Shown here piece by piece: positions 53,112-62,097 of a stretch of DNA of 64,000 bases. The first letter of the stretch is position 1. Each line of letters starts with the position of its first letter. The notes under the pieces were generated by a model. It had not been told where the DNA came from, did not search any database, and saw nothing but the letters and a program-made list of their open reading frames with translations. The DNA is from Planifilum fulgidum (GTDB taxonomy: Bacteria > Bacillota > Bacilli > Thermoactinomycetales > DSM-44946), in contig NZ_FOOK01000004.1 in the NCBI RefSeq assembly GCF_900113175.1, positions 108,375 through 172,374 of the forward strand, given 5' to 3'. Position numbers and translations under genes: made by a program.

Positions 53112-53354
53112 TCACCAGTATAAACGGCGGCGCGGGAAGAACGGCGGCGGAAAGAAGAAGGGCGGAAAAAGGGGAACGGGGACGGGAATTACCGGGAAAA
53201 AGGGATAGATGCTGACCCGGGGATCGTATCCGGGATAGGATTCCGGATAACCCGTGACCCCGTCATCGCCGAAGGGGGCATATCCGGAATCCACGTACGT
53301 TTCCCAGATTTCCGCTTGAGAATCAGGCGAGGGAATCATTTTCCTTTCCTTCAC
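53112..53354 (-). CDS. Small Pro/Phe-rich protein, possibly spore-coat type
   Basis: An 80-residue protein with an acidic, Tyr-rich first half (YVDSGYAPFGDDG) and a second half made of Pro and Phe runs (FFPVIPVPVPLFPPFFF) ending RRRLYW. GGAGGAA lies 7 nt before the GTG start on the minus strand, and a terminator follows. Such composition occurs in coat or surface proteins of spore formers, but no family is recognised. Confidence 0.65.
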   Translation of the reverse strand: MKERKMIPSPDSQAEIWETYVDSGYAPFGDDGVTGYPESYPGYDPRVSIYPFFPVIPVPVPLFPPFFFPPPFFPRRRLYW

Positions 53355-53470
53355 GCTGGTTCCTCCTCATTGGCAAGGGTTCTGTCTCAATGTATGTCAC
53401 GGCCCCTTCGTCAGACATTTGTCCTGCCCGATTTGGGCGGGTGTCCGGCCGGAAAAAGGGGGGACTTGAG

Positions 53471-54376
53471 GTGGCGTCCCGGCGAATGGTGTCGGTGGAG
53501 GGAAAAGAGATCGCAATTTCCAATCCGGAAAAGATGTTGTACCCGGCGGCGGGAATCACCAAATGGGATTATGTGCTGCACCTTGCCCGACTGGCCCCTT
53601 TTCTGCTGGCCCACTCCCGGCGTCGGTTGCTGACCACCATCCGGTATCCGCACGGCGTCGGCGACACCTTTTTTTATCAGAAAAACGTCCCTCCCAATGC
53701 CCCCGATTGGATTGCCACGGTCCGGGAGGGACAAGTCACGTACGTTCTTTTGGAGAACACGCCCACTTTGATTTGGCTGGCCAATCTGGCCTGCCTGGAG
53801 TTTCACCTTTCCTTCCACTACGCGGATGACCCCGATCACCCGCCGGAGCTGGTTTTCGATCTGGACCCCTCCGTGGAGGGGTTTGACCGGGTGATGGAGG
53901 CGGCCCTTCTGACCCGGGAGGTGCTGAACCAACTGGAGCTGGATGCCTGGGTGAAGACCTCCGGGGCGACCGGGCTGCAGCTGTATATCCCCATCCAGGG
54001 GAGGCTCTCGTTTGAACAGACGCGCCGGGTGAGCCGGTTCATCGCCCGATACCTGGAGGAAAAACACCCGCGGCTCATCACGCTGGAACGGCTCAAAAAG
54101 AACCGCGGCGACAAAGTGTATTTCGACTATCTGCAGCACTGGAGGGGCAAATCCCTGATCGCCCCTTACTCGCCCCGGGCCAGGGCGCGGGCGACGGTTT
54201 CCACCCCCCTGAGGTGGTCGGAGCTGAAGCCGGGGCTTGTCCCGGAAAAGTTCACCCTTCCGACGATTCACCGCCGCCTGGACGAGACGGGAGATCTGTT
54301 TCAGCCCCTCTTGTCCCGGGAAAACCGCTTTGATTTGACTCCAATCCTGGATTTTGTGGAGAGGAAGCGGAAGTGA
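53471..54376 (+). CDS. ligD: LigD polymerase/primase domain protein
   Basis: A 301-residue archaeo-eukaryotic primase-type polymerase that fills ends during non-homologous joining. Catalytic D130 and D132 lie in LVFDLDPS; NPEKMLYP and KTSGATGLQ are LigD polymerase motifs. GTG 53471 is preferred, with GGGGGG about 8 nt upstream; the open frame continues upstream, but that part does not resemble the family. It is separated from the ligase gene by a minus-strand gene. Confidence 0.95.
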   Translation: MASRRMVSVEGKEIAISNPEKMLYPAAGITKWDYVLHLARLAPFLLAHSRRRLLTTIRYPHGVGDTFFYQKNVPPNAPDWIATVREGQVTYVLLENTPTLIWLANLACLEFHLSFHYADDPDHPPELVFDLDPSVEGFDRVMEAALLTREVLNQLELDAWVKTSGATGLQLYIPIQGRLSFEQTRRVSRFIARYLEEKHPRLITLERLKKNRGDKVYFDYLQHWRGKSLIAPYSPRARARATVSTPLRWSELKPGLVPEKFTLPTIHRRLDETGDLFQPLLSRENRFDLTPILDFVERKRK

Positions 54377-54442
54377 CTTGTCTCTCCGCGAGGTTTGCGA
54401 TATGGTGGGGATGTGTCGAAGCTGCCAAGGGAGGGAAGGCGG

Positions 54443-55738
54443 TTGAAGCGCCTGTTTGTGCATGCGACCATCTTGACGATGAAGGAGGGGGAGAAGCCCC
54501 TGGCGGATGCGGCGCTGGCCGTGGAGGACGACCGGATCGCCTATGTCGGACCGGTGCCGTCGGAGACCGACGGGTACGATGAAGTGGTGAACATGGCCGG
54601 GAGGGCGATTTTGCCGGGGTTTGTGAATACCCACGGACACGCGGCCATGTCCCTGCTCAGGGGATATGCCGACGACGATCCGCTGAAAACCTGGCTGGAA
54701 GAAAAAATTTGGCCGATGGAAGCCCGTTTCGGCCCCGAACAGGTCCGTTGGGGATCGGCCCTGTCCGTGCTGGAGATGATCAAGGGCGGGACCACCTGCT
54801 TCCTGGACATGTATGACCACATGGATCAGGTGGGACAAGTGGTGGAGGAGGCGGGAATCCGCGCCGTTTTGTGCCGGGGAGCCATCGGCCTTTGTTCCGA
54901 GGAGGAACGTCGGGCCAAGCTGGAAGAGGCGGTCCGGTTCGCCCGCGAGTGGAACGGGGCGGCGCAGGGAAGGATCACAACGATGATGGCCCCCCACGCC
55001 CCCTACACCTGTCCCCCCGACTACATCGCCCGGTTTGTGGACAAGGCCCGGGAGTTGGGGCTTCCCCTTCACACCCACATGTCGGAGACGGAGGCGGAAG
55101 TCCGGCAAAATGTGGAGCAGTACGGCCTCCGTCCCGTGGAACACCTGCGCCGGCTGGGCGTCTTCGACGGACCGGCCCTGGTGGCCCACGCGGTTCACCT
55201 GACGCCGGAAGAGATCGCGATTCTGGCGGAATGCGGGGTGAAAGTCTCCCACAACCCGGGGAGCAATCTGAAATTGGGCAGCGGCATCGCCCCCATCCCG
55301 CAGATGCTCGAAGCGGGCATTCGCCCCGCGCTGGGCACGGACGGCCCGGCGAGCAACAATAATCTGGACATGTTGGAGGAGATCCGGCTGGCGGCCCTCA
55401 TCCACAAGGGCGTCCATCGGGATCCCCAGGCCGTGCCCGCTCCCGTCGCCCTCCGGATGGGAACGTTGTACGGAGCCGAAGCCCTGTTCCTGGAGGATCG
55501 GATCGGGACCCTGGAACCGGGCAAAAAGGCGGACTTCATCACGATCGATCTGACGGGGCCCCACATGCAGCCCCTGCACGACGTTGAATCCCACCTGGTC
55601 TATTCCGCCTCCCGGGATGACGTGCTGGATGTGTATGTGGACGGGCGCCCCCTTCTCCGGAACCGGCAATGCCTCACCCTGGACGAGGAGAAGATCCGGT
55701 ATCACGCGCAAAAAGCCTTTGACGCGATCCGTCCCTGA
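54443..55738 (+). CDS. mtaD: 5-methylthioadenosine/S-adenosylhomocysteine deaminase
   Basis: A 431-residue amidohydrolase that deaminates methylthioadenosine, S-adenosylhomocysteine or related adenosines. Metal ligands appear in NTHGHAAMS, HTHMSETEAE, AHAVHL and the late aspartate in LGTDGPASNNN. TTG 54443 is chosen because GGAGGG is 7 nt upstream. Exact substrate range cannot be read from sequence. Confidence 0.93.
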   Translation: MKRLFVHATILTMKEGEKPLADAALAVEDDRIAYVGPVPSETDGYDEVVNMAGRAILPGFVNTHGHAAMSLLRGYADDDPLKTWLEEKIWPMEARFGPEQVRWGSALSVLEMIKGGTTCFLDMYDHMDQVGQVVEEAGIRAVLCRGAIGLCSEEERRAKLEEAVRFAREWNGAAQGRITTMMAPHAPYTCPPDYIARFVDKARELGLPLHTHMSETEAEVRQNVEQYGLRPVEHLRRLGVFDGPALVAHAVHLTPEEIAILAECGVKVSHNPGSNLKLGSGIAPIPQMLEAGIRPALGTDGPASNNNLDMLEEIRLAALIHKGVHRDPQAVPAPVALRMGTLYGAEALFLEDRIGTLEPGKKADFITIDLTGPHMQPLHDVESHLVYSASRDDVLDVYVDGRPLLRNRQCLTLDEEKIRYHAQKAFDAIRP

Positions 55739-55814
55739 AAAAACCTGCCGCGCGGGCAGGTAAATGATGGGGGAGGCGAATAGGCAGGAGAAGGTTTGTT
55801 AAACTAACGACAGG

Positions 55815-56009
55815 TTAAACTTTCAGTTCGATGTTCAGCCGAAAACGGAGGGGGATTTCTTCGTCTTCGACTTCAAGCAGTTGATTTCGCCGGGCGGGGG
55901 AAGCCCAGGATTCCGCGTGCAAAAAGGGGCGGATTTTTTCCATTTCCTCCCCGGAAAGATGCGTTTCCAGGGTTCCGATCAGCCATCCCGGGGAAAGGGA
56001 AGCGGTCAC
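55815..56009 (-). CDS. Hypothetical small acidic protein
   Basis: A 64-residue protein beginning TASLSPGWLIGTLETHLSGEEMEKI and ending in an alternating strand (RFRLNIELKV). GTG 56009 is chosen because GGAGGAGG lies 7 nt upstream on the minus strand; the longer frame upstream has no ribosome site. A possible promoter (TTGTGG, 17 nt, AATAAT) lies just upstream on the same strand. No family is recognised. Confidence 0.6.
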   Translation of the reverse strand: MTASLSPGWLIGTLETHLSGEEMEKIRPFLHAESWASPARRNQLLEVEDEEIPLRFRLNIELKV

Positions 56010-56180
56010 CTCATCACCTCCTCCGCGTGAATTATTATCTCCGGCGGGACTGTCCACAATGAGTTCACATTTTTTCATGTATGCCCATCGGATGGGCATT
56101 TTTCTTTTGAAAGGTGATAAGGGAAAGGCCGGTTGCGTACATATGGAAGGAAATCCTGGACCTAAGGGGAGAGCCGTGTC

Positions 56181-56837
56181 ATGCGCAATCTGTGGTGGCT
56201 GTTGGTTTTGCTCTTTCTCTTCGGATGCAAAGCGCACCCGGAGCCGGCGCCAACCGCCCCCCCGTCCGATCAGAGGTCCCTTCGGGAAGGGTTGCATCAG
56301 ATTGTGGAACGCCAATTGGCGCGTGAGCCCTTATCTTTTTCGATCATCCTCGGAGAACCTTCCGATCTTCGCTTCGTCGGCGAACAGAAGGGGGCGGACT
56401 GGACACTGAAAAGCGAGGGGACCGACGAGCCGATTGAGGTGACCAAGAAAGGGGACCAAATCGAGCTCGTCCGGAGCGAAAACCGGGAAACATTGTCCGA
56501 ACGCCAATTCGGACTGATTTCCCCCCGGGACCATCTCCTGTTGCTCCGGGAGGCGGCCGGGCGGATCACGCCCCTTCCCTCACGGGAGCAGGGGATCGAG
56601 GGGATGGAAATCGTACTGGACCGGGAAAAGATCGGAAAGATCGTGGAGAAGCAGATGGGCTCCCAAAAAGCGGCGCGGGAGATCGCCCTGAGCGCCAGCC
56701 GAAAGATCCGGGTGCTCTACCGTCTGTGGTACCGAAGCGGCGACGGTGAACTGGTGCGTATGGAAATCCGGCTGGATACCACCCATCCGTCTCCGGATCG
56801 GAAGAAGCAGATCCGCTACATTTTTCGCACGTCCTAG
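56181..56837 (+). CDS. Putative lipoprotein of unknown function
   Basis: A 218-residue protein with a short signal peptide ending LFLFGC, so Cys16 may be lipidated, although Phe at -2 is atypical. The mature part is charged and soluble (RFVGEQKGADWTLKSEG, GMEIVLDREKIGKIVEKQMG). GGGGAG lies 9 nt before the ATG. It stands just upstream of the small membrane protein and FtsH-like protease and may be an accessory factor, though an internal promoter separates them. Confidence 0.75.
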   Translation: MRNLWWLLVLLFLFGCKAHPEPAPTAPPSDQRSLREGLHQIVERQLAREPLSFSIILGEPSDLRFVGEQKGADWTLKSEGTDEPIEVTKKGDQIELVRSENRETLSERQFGLISPRDHLLLLREAAGRITPLPSREQGIEGMEIVLDREKIGKIVEKQMGSQKAAREIALSASRKIRVLYRLWYRSGDGELVRMEIRLDTTHPSPDRKKQIRYIFRTS

Positions 56838-56901
56838 TCCGCGGCCATCGCCGCAATTTTTTTATTCCATAAATTCCTATCATCTACCAATATGTTATAT
56901 A

Positions 56902-56910
56902 TGATATAAT
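56902..56910 (+). promoter_or_regulatory. Extended -10 promoter of the FtsH-like operon
   Basis: TGATATAAT is a perfect extended -10 element in an AT-rich patch unlike its surroundings. No -35 consensus is present at the correct distance. Confidence 0.6.
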
Positions 56911-56949
56911 TCAATTGAATTTTTATTGTGGGAGAGGAGCGTGACATCG

Positions 56950-57474
56950 GTGAATATCCGCGCCATGCCCGCGGTGTTGAGCTTGCTTGTCACGCTGATC
57001 GTCTTGTTTGGAGGCTATTTCGCTCACCAGTGGTTCAACCTTGAAAAGCCCATGGAAAAAGCGATTCAATCGACGCCCCATGTGACACTGGAAGCGTTGC
57101 GGATAAAACCGGATGAAATTGAGATTCGATTGCGCACGGATGAAAATTTTTCATTGGCTGCCGATTACATCCCCCTTCAGGAAAAGCTTCGATCCCTTTC
57201 CGGGGGGCGTGAGCTCCACATCCGACTGGTTGACCGGGCGGATGCCGTCCTGGAAAAAGCCTGGAGCCAAATGGCCTTCGGCGTGACCGAGGCCGTGGTC
57301 CGAAAGCGGTACACCCGGATTCCCGAAACCGTCGAAAGGGTGGCCGAAGCGGCAAAGGTCCGGCACGAGGTGGCGATGGATGACCGGTTCATCTATGTGG
57401 CCCTTCATCACGAAGGTCATTCCCTCTACCGCGTGCTCCCCCTGGAGGCCGGCAGGGGAGGTGAGGGGGCATGA
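56950..57474 (+). CDS. Single-span membrane protein coupled to the FtsH-like protease
   Basis: A 174-residue protein with one N-terminal helix (VLSLLVTLIVLFGGYFAHQWF, about residues 9-29) and a soluble domain of about 140 residues. No family is recognised. GTG 56950 has GAGAGGAG about 10 nt upstream; GTG 56941 abuts it. The stop overlaps the next start (ATGA), so it is made in step with the protease and is probably its partner or adaptor. Confidence 0.75.
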   Translation: MNIRAMPAVLSLLVTLIVLFGGYFAHQWFNLEKPMEKAIQSTPHVTLEALRIKPDEIEIRLRTDENFSLAADYIPLQEKLRSLSGGRELHIRLVDRADAVLEKAWSQMAFGVTEAVVRKRYTRIPETVERVAEAAKVRHEVAMDDRFIYVALHHEGHSLYRVLPLEAGRGGEGA

Positions 57475-58976
57475 TTTGGGGAATTTTGGCCGGGGCGCTG
57501 ATCGGAGTCCTCCTGTTTGCCCTGTATCTCGGTTATGACCCGCTTCCCCTCATCCTCCTTTTGGTCGCGGCAGGGGCGATCGTTGCCTATTTCCGCACCC
57601 GCTCGGGCAAAGGGATCAGTTTGGCGGGAACGGAGAGGAAGCATCGGGACCTCAGCATCCCGGACATTTCCTTTGACGATATCGGCGGGCAGGAGCGGGC
57701 CAAAAAGGAACTGAAGGAGGCCCTGGATTTCCTGATCCACCGGAAACAGATCGACTCCTACGGCATCCGGCCCATCAAGGGCATTCTGCTGGCGGGCCCG
57801 CCGGGCACCGGAAAAACCCTGATGGCCAAGGCCGCCGCCCGCTACACCGATTCGGTGTTCGTGTCCGCATCGGGAAGCGAGTTTGTGGAAATGTACGTGG
57901 GAGTCGGAGCGCAGCGCATCCGGCAGCTCTTTCGGGAGGCCCGCAGGCGGGCGAAAAGGAGCGGAAAAAAGAGCGGAGTGGTTTTCATCGACGAAATCGA
58001 CGCCATCGGGGGAAAGCGCGAAGGAGGCACCCAGCACCGGGAATACGACCAGACCCTGAACCAGCTCTTGACGGAGATGGACGGCATCTCCTCGGACCAG
58101 GAAATCCAGCTTCTGGTGATCGCCGCCACCAACCGCAAGGAGCTCCTGGATCCGGCGCTGCTGCGTCCCGGGCGCTTTGACCGGCATATCGAGGTGGACC
58201 TGCCGGACAAGCGGGCCCGAAAACAGATTCTTCAGCTGCACATGCGGAACAAGCCCCTGGATGAAAAGGTGGATTTGGACAAGGTTGCCGCGGAGACCTT
58301 CGGCTTTTCCGGGGCCCAATTGGAGAGCCTGGCCAATGAGGCGGCCATTTACGCCCTCCGGGACGGGGAAAAGAAAATCGGTCCCCAACACCTGTCCGCG
58401 GCCATCGACAAGGTGATGATGGGCGAGATGACCGACAGGAAGGCGACGCGGGAAGAAAGGGAGCGGGTTGCCGTTCACGAGTTGGGACACGCCATCGTGG
58501 CGGAAATCGTCCAACCCGGTTCCGTTTCCCGGGTTTCCCTGTCCCCCCGGGGCCAGGCCCTGGGATATGTGCGGCAACATCCCGGTGAAGACCGTTACCT
58601 GTATACCCGGGAAGAGATCGAAGGGCGGATCATGGTCTGCCTTGCCGGGGCCGCGGCGGAGCGGGAATTTTACGGAAACCGCAGCACCGGCGCCCAAAAC
58701 GATTTCCAACAGGCTCACCGCCATGTCCGGACGCTGATCCGGACCGGTCTGTCGGATCTGGGGATCGTCGACCCGGAGCTAATGAGCAAAGAAAAAATGC
58801 ACGAGGAATCCCTCCGCATTCTGAAGGAACTGGAAGAGCGGACGAGCCGCATCCTCTCCAGCCACAGGCGGGTGATGGAACAGTCCTTGGAGATTCTGCT
58901 TTCGGAAGAGGTGCTGTCCGGCGACGAATTCCGCCGGCTGCTTCGCGCGCAAACACCGGAGAAGGCCCGGATCTGA
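57471..58976 (+). CDS. Compact FtsH-like AAA+ zinc metalloprotease
   Basis: A 501-residue membrane protease. Two closely spaced hydrophobic segments (about 3-20 and 25-40) replace the usual extracytoplasmic domain. Walker A GPPGTGKT is at 109-116, Walker B FIDEID at 172-177, the second region of homology at NRKELLDPALLRPGRFDR (221-238), and the M41 zinc site HELGH at 336-340 with the likely third ligand D411 in TGAQND. All catalytic residues are intact. It is shorter than canonical FtsH (usually above 600 residues), so this is probably a specialised paralogue. Confidence 0.92.
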   Translation: MIWGILAGALIGVLLFALYLGYDPLPLILLLVAAGAIVAYFRTRSGKGISLAGTERKHRDLSIPDISFDDIGGQERAKKELKEALDFLIHRKQIDSYGIRPIKGILLAGPPGTGKTLMAKAAARYTDSVFVSASGSEFVEMYVGVGAQRIRQLFREARRRAKRSGKKSGVVFIDEIDAIGGKREGGTQHREYDQTLNQLLTEMDGISSDQEIQLLVIAATNRKELLDPALLRPGRFDRHIEVDLPDKRARKQILQLHMRNKPLDEKVDLDKVAAETFGFSGAQLESLANEAAIYALRDGEKKIGPQHLSAAIDKVMMGEMTDRKATREERERVAVHELGHAIVAEIVQPGSVSRVSLSPRGQALGYVRQHPGEDRYLYTREEIEGRIMVCLAGAAAEREFYGNRSTGAQNDFQQAHRHVRTLIRTGLSDLGIVDPELMSKEKMHEESLRILKELEERTSRILSSHRRVMEQSLEILLSEEVLSGDEFRRLLRAQTPEKARI

Positions 58977-58989
58977 TCCGGGTTTTTTT
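58966..58989 (+). terminator. Terminator of the FtsH-like operon
   Basis: CCCGGA pairs with TCCGGG around TCTGA, followed by seven T. The stem contains the stop codon of the protease gene. Confidence 0.88.
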
Positions 58990-59000
58990 GTGCGAACATC

Positions 59001-59029
59001 TTCTTAAACGGAGATCTTTTTGGGATAAT
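59001..59029 (+). promoter_or_regulatory. Probable promoter of aspB
   Basis: TTCTTA and GATAAT are separated by 17 nt, 34 bases before the aspB start. Confidence 0.5.
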
Positions 59030-59062
59030 AGACCGTGAGCAGAGTATGGGGGGAGAGAGAAA

Positions 59063-60247
59063 GTGAAACTGTCCAAGCGGGTTCAGCAACTTGCGCCGTC
59101 AACCACTCTGGCCATCACGGCAAAGGCAAAAGAGTTGAAAAAACAGGGGCGCGATGTGATCGGACTCGGCGCCGGGGAGCCCGATTTCAACACGCCCGAA
59201 CCGATTCTCCGGGCCGCCGAGGAGGCCATGCGCGCCGGTCATACCAAATACACGCCCTCCGGAGGCATTCCCGAGCTGAAGCAGGCGATCGTCGAGAAGT
59301 TCCGGCGGGACAACGGCCTGACCTATCGACCGGAACAGATCGTCGTGACCTCGGGGGCCAAACACGCCCTGTACAATCTGTTTCAGGTGCTCATCGATCC
59401 GGGAGACGAAGTGATCATTCCCGCCCCGTACTGGGTGAGCTATGTCGAGCAGGTGAAATTGGCCGGAGGGACGCCGGTCATCATCCGGGGGGAAGAAGAG
59501 CGATCCTTCAAGGTCACGCCGGAGCAGCTTCGCGGTGCGATCACCGGGCGCACCCGGGCTTTTCTCATCAACAGCCCGTCCAACCCCACCGGGATGGTTT
59601 ACAGCCGGGAAGAACTGGAGGCTTTGGGCCGGGTTTGCCTGGAGCACGGACTGGTGATCATTTCCGATGAAATCTATGAACACCTGATTTACGGGGACCA
59701 GGCCCACGTCAGCATTGCCCGGTTGGGACCGCAATTTTATGAGCAAACCATCGTGATCAACGGGGTGTCCAAAACCTACTCCATGACCGGGTGGCGCATC
59801 GGCTATGCCGCGGGCAATGCCGAGGTGATCCGGGCCATGACCAGTTTGTCCAGCCATTCCACCTCCAATCCGACATCGGTGGCCCAGTACGCGGCCCTGG
59901 CGGCGCTCAACGGATCGCAGGAACCGGTCCGGGAGATGAAAAAAGCCTTCAAGGAGCGAAGGGATTACGTCGTAAAGCGGATCCGAAACATCGAGGGGCT
60001 GCGCTGTCTGGAGCCCCAGGGGGCTTTTTACGCCTTTGTCAACGTCCGGGATGTTGTCGAAGCATCGGGGCGGTTCCGGGATGTGGACGAATGGGCGAAG
60101 GCGCTGTTGGAGGAAGAGCTCGTCGCTGTGGTTCCCGGGTCCGGTTTTGGTTCCCCCGATCACATCCGCATTTCCTACGCCACCTCGATGAATCAGCTGG
60201 AAAAGGCGATGGATCGGATCGAGCGGTTTGTGAAAAAGTATCGGTAA
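59063..60247 (+). CDS. aspB: Aspartate aminotransferase (class I PLP)
   Basis: A 394-residue cytosolic transaminase. GAGEPDFNTP, NSPSNPTG, SDEIYEHL and the PLP lysine in NGVSKTYSMTGWRIGY are visible; this is the AspB (Ib) subgroup of Bacilli. The GTG start has GGGGGGAGAGA upstream. aspB sits downstream of ypmB in B. subtilis; here the genes before it differ. Confidence 0.95.
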   Translation: MKLSKRVQQLAPSTTLAITAKAKELKKQGRDVIGLGAGEPDFNTPEPILRAAEEAMRAGHTKYTPSGGIPELKQAIVEKFRRDNGLTYRPEQIVVTSGAKHALYNLFQVLIDPGDEVIIPAPYWVSYVEQVKLAGGTPVIIRGEEERSFKVTPEQLRGAITGRTRAFLINSPSNPTGMVYSREELEALGRVCLEHGLVIISDEIYEHLIYGDQAHVSIARLGPQFYEQTIVINGVSKTYSMTGWRIGYAAGNAEVIRAMTSLSSHSTSNPTSVAQYAALAALNGSQEPVREMKKAFKERRDYVVKRIRNIEGLRCLEPQGAFYAFVNVRDVVEASGRFRDVDEWAKALLEEELVAVVPGSGFGSPDHIRISYATSMNQLEKAMDRIERFVKKYR

Positions 60248-60256
60248 ATGAACCGG

Positions 60257-60285
60257 CGGCCTTCCCGCGAGGGAAGGCCGTTTTT
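60257..60285 (+). terminator. Terminator of aspB
   Basis: CGGCCTTCCC pairs with GGGAAGGCCG around GCGA, followed by TTTTT. Confidence 0.93.
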
Positions 60286-60433
60286 GTCCCGCGAAACCCG
60301 AACATGGGTTTGTATTTCGTCAGCATATGGATGCATGCGGCCTGAAACGGAAGGATTTGTGAAGGCCCGGCTTCTTACCCCCGGCCATCGGGACTGTCTC
60401 TTGCAGGTCCGAAATGTCCCCCCTCTCTCCTTT

Positions 60434-60463
60434 TTGACCTCCTTTGTCCGAAAACGATAAAAT
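60434..60463 (+). promoter_or_regulatory. Promoter of the ehu operon
   Basis: TTGACC and TAAAAT are separated by 18 nt, 57 bases before the ehuB start. The 150 bases before it (from the aspB terminator) contain only a short AACCC/GGGTT hairpin and no gene. Confidence 0.7.
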
Positions 60464-60519
60464 GAACGGCGAAATTGGCGGTTGTCCCAAATTCAAAAGG
60501 GTGGAATGGGGGGAACAAT

Positions 60520-61386
60520 TTGAAGCTTTCCATTCGGTTCGCCTTGGTCTCCCTCTTGGTCGCAGTCGCCGCCGGGTGCGGCGCCCTGGACCCGGGAGGA
60601 GGCTCTTCCCTGGAAAAGGCCAGGGAAGAGGGGGTGATCAAGGTCGGCTTTGCCAATGAAAAACCTTATGCGTACCGGACAGAGGACGGCGAGGTCACCG
60701 GCGAGGCGGTGGAGATCGCCCGCCATGTGTTCAAGCAGATGGGCATCGAAAAGATCGAGCCGATCCTCACGGATTTCGGACAGCTGATTCCGGGACTGAA
60801 GGCGAAACGGTTCGACGCCATCACCGCCGGCATGTATATCACCCCGGAACGGTGCCGGGAAGTGGCCTTTGCCCATCCGGAGTATCGGATCGGCGAGGCG
60901 CTGGCGGTGAAGAAAGGAAATCCAAAGAATCTTCGCAGTTATGAGGATATTGCGAATAATCCAGATGTCACCGTGGCCGTGATGCAGGGAGCCATTGAGA
61001 AGCAATATTTGAAGCAGGTGGGTGTAAAGGAACAGCAGATCAAAAGCGTGCAGGATCAGCCCGCCGCCTTGGCCATGCTGAAGACGGGACGGGTGGATGC
61101 CATCACCATGACCGGTCCCTCGCTCCGGGAAGTGCTGGAGGCCGAGGGGGATGACGGAGTCGAAACGGTGGAGGATTTCCGGCAACCGGTGATTGACGGC
61201 GAGAGCATCGTGGGATACGGTGCGACCGCCTTCCGGAAGGATGACAGGGATTTGCTAGAGGCTTACAACCGGGAGCTTCAAAGGATGAAGGAGAGCGGCA
61301 AACTGCTGGAGATCCTTCAGCGATTCAACTTCTCCGAAGAGAATTTGCCCGGAGAAAAAACCGCCGAGGAACTCTGCCGGGGCTGA
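60520..61386 (+). CDS. ehuB: Ectoine/hydroxyectoine-type ABC transporter substrate-binding lipoprotein
   Basis: A 288-residue extracytoplasmic solute receptor. The signal peptide ends VAAGC, with lipidated Cys20. The start of the mature domain, VIKVGFANEKPYAYRTEDG, and TAGMYITPERC are typical of EhuB. TTG 60520 has ATGGGGGGAA upstream and gives a correct lipoprotein signal. Ectoines are compatible solutes, so the operon probably serves osmoprotection. The substrate is assigned by family resemblance. Confidence 0.88.
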   Translation: MKLSIRFALVSLLVAVAAGCGALDPGGGSSLEKAREEGVIKVGFANEKPYAYRTEDGEVTGEAVEIARHVFKQMGIEKIEPILTDFGQLIPGLKAKRFDAITAGMYITPERCREVAFAHPEYRIGEALAVKKGNPKNLRSYEDIANNPDVTVAVMQGAIEKQYLKQVGVKEQQIKSVQDQPAALAMLKTGRVDAITMTGPSLREVLEAEGDDGVETVEDFRQPVIDGESIVGYGATAFRKDDRDLLEAYNRELQRMKESGKLLEILQRFNFSEENLPGEKTAEELCRG

Positions 61387-61391
61387 GAAGC

Positions 61392-61409
61392 GGGGCCTTT
61401 CGGCCCCTC
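61392..61409 (+). other. Hairpin between ehuB and ehuC
   Basis: GGGGCC pairs with GGCCCC around a TTTC loop, just after the ehuB stop. There is no T tract. Such a hairpin could stabilise the ehuB part of the message so that the receptor is made in excess. Confidence 0.6.
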
Positions 61410-61430
61410 AACAGTTTTCGCTGAAAGGTT

Positions 61431-62096
61431 GTGGTAGCCATCGACGTTTGGTTTCAGGTATTGCCTTCCCTCGTTCAAGGGATGGTCGTCACTCTGCAAG
61501 TGCTGTGCTATTCCGCGATTCTGGCCTTCATTTTTTCCTTTTTGGCCGGCTTCGCCCGCCTGTCCCGGTGGCGCCCCCTGCGTTGGGCGGCCGGTGCCGT
61601 GGTGGAGTTTTTCCGCGGGACTTCGCTGCTCGTCCAGTTGTACTGGCTGTATTTCGCCCTGCCGGTGCTGGCGGGAATCCATCTTCCCTCGGATCTCGTC
61701 GGGATTTTGGCCTTCACCTTCAACTACGGCTCCTACGGTTCGGAGGTGGTCCGGAGCGCCATCCTGGCCGTTCCCCGGGGGCAGCACGAAGCGGGGATCG
61801 CCCTCAATATGACCCCCGCCCAGCGGATGCGGAGCATTATCCTGCCCCAGGCCTTCCGGATCATGCTGCCTTCCTTCGGCAATCTCCTGATCGAGATGCT
61901 GAAGGGAACCGCGCTGCTGTCGCTCATTTTCATCCCCGAGATGACCAACAACATCATCCAGATGCGGAACACCGTGGGACACACGCCGCAGCTGCTCGGC
62001 CTGTTGCTGGTCGGCTACTTCGTCATCGGCTATCTCCTTACGCGGATCATGCGCCGGGTGGAAAGCCGGTTCGGCGCGGGAAGGACGGCGGTCTGA
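61431..62096 (+). CDS. ehuC: Ectoine-type ABC transporter permease EhuC
   Basis: A 221-residue inner-membrane permease of the polar amino-acid type with about five helices. EFFRGTSLLVQLYW and the coupling-helix EAA loop (HEAGIALNMTPAQRMRSIILPQA) are conserved. The GTG start has AAAGG only 2-3 nt upstream. It is directly followed by ehuD. Confidence 0.9.
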   Translation: MVAIDVWFQVLPSLVQGMVVTLQVLCYSAILAFIFSFLAGFARLSRWRPLRWAAGAVVEFFRGTSLLVQLYWLYFALPVLAGIHLPSDLVGILAFTFNYGSYGSEVVRSAILAVPRGQHEAGIALNMTPAQRMRSIILPQAFRIMLPSFGNLLIEMLKGTALLSLIFIPEMTNNIIQMRNTVGHTPQLLGLLLVGYFVIGYLLTRIMRRVESRFGAGRTAV

Positions 62097-62097
62097 C

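Noticed and set aside
53390..53470. Longer start for the LigD polymerase at 53390
   Set aside because: The added residues do not resemble the family and lack an SD; GTG 53471 fits both.
53411..55711. 766-codon open frame on the minus strand
   Set aside because: Antisense shadow of the LigD polymerase and mtaD genes; the plus-strand proteins show clear catalytic motifs.
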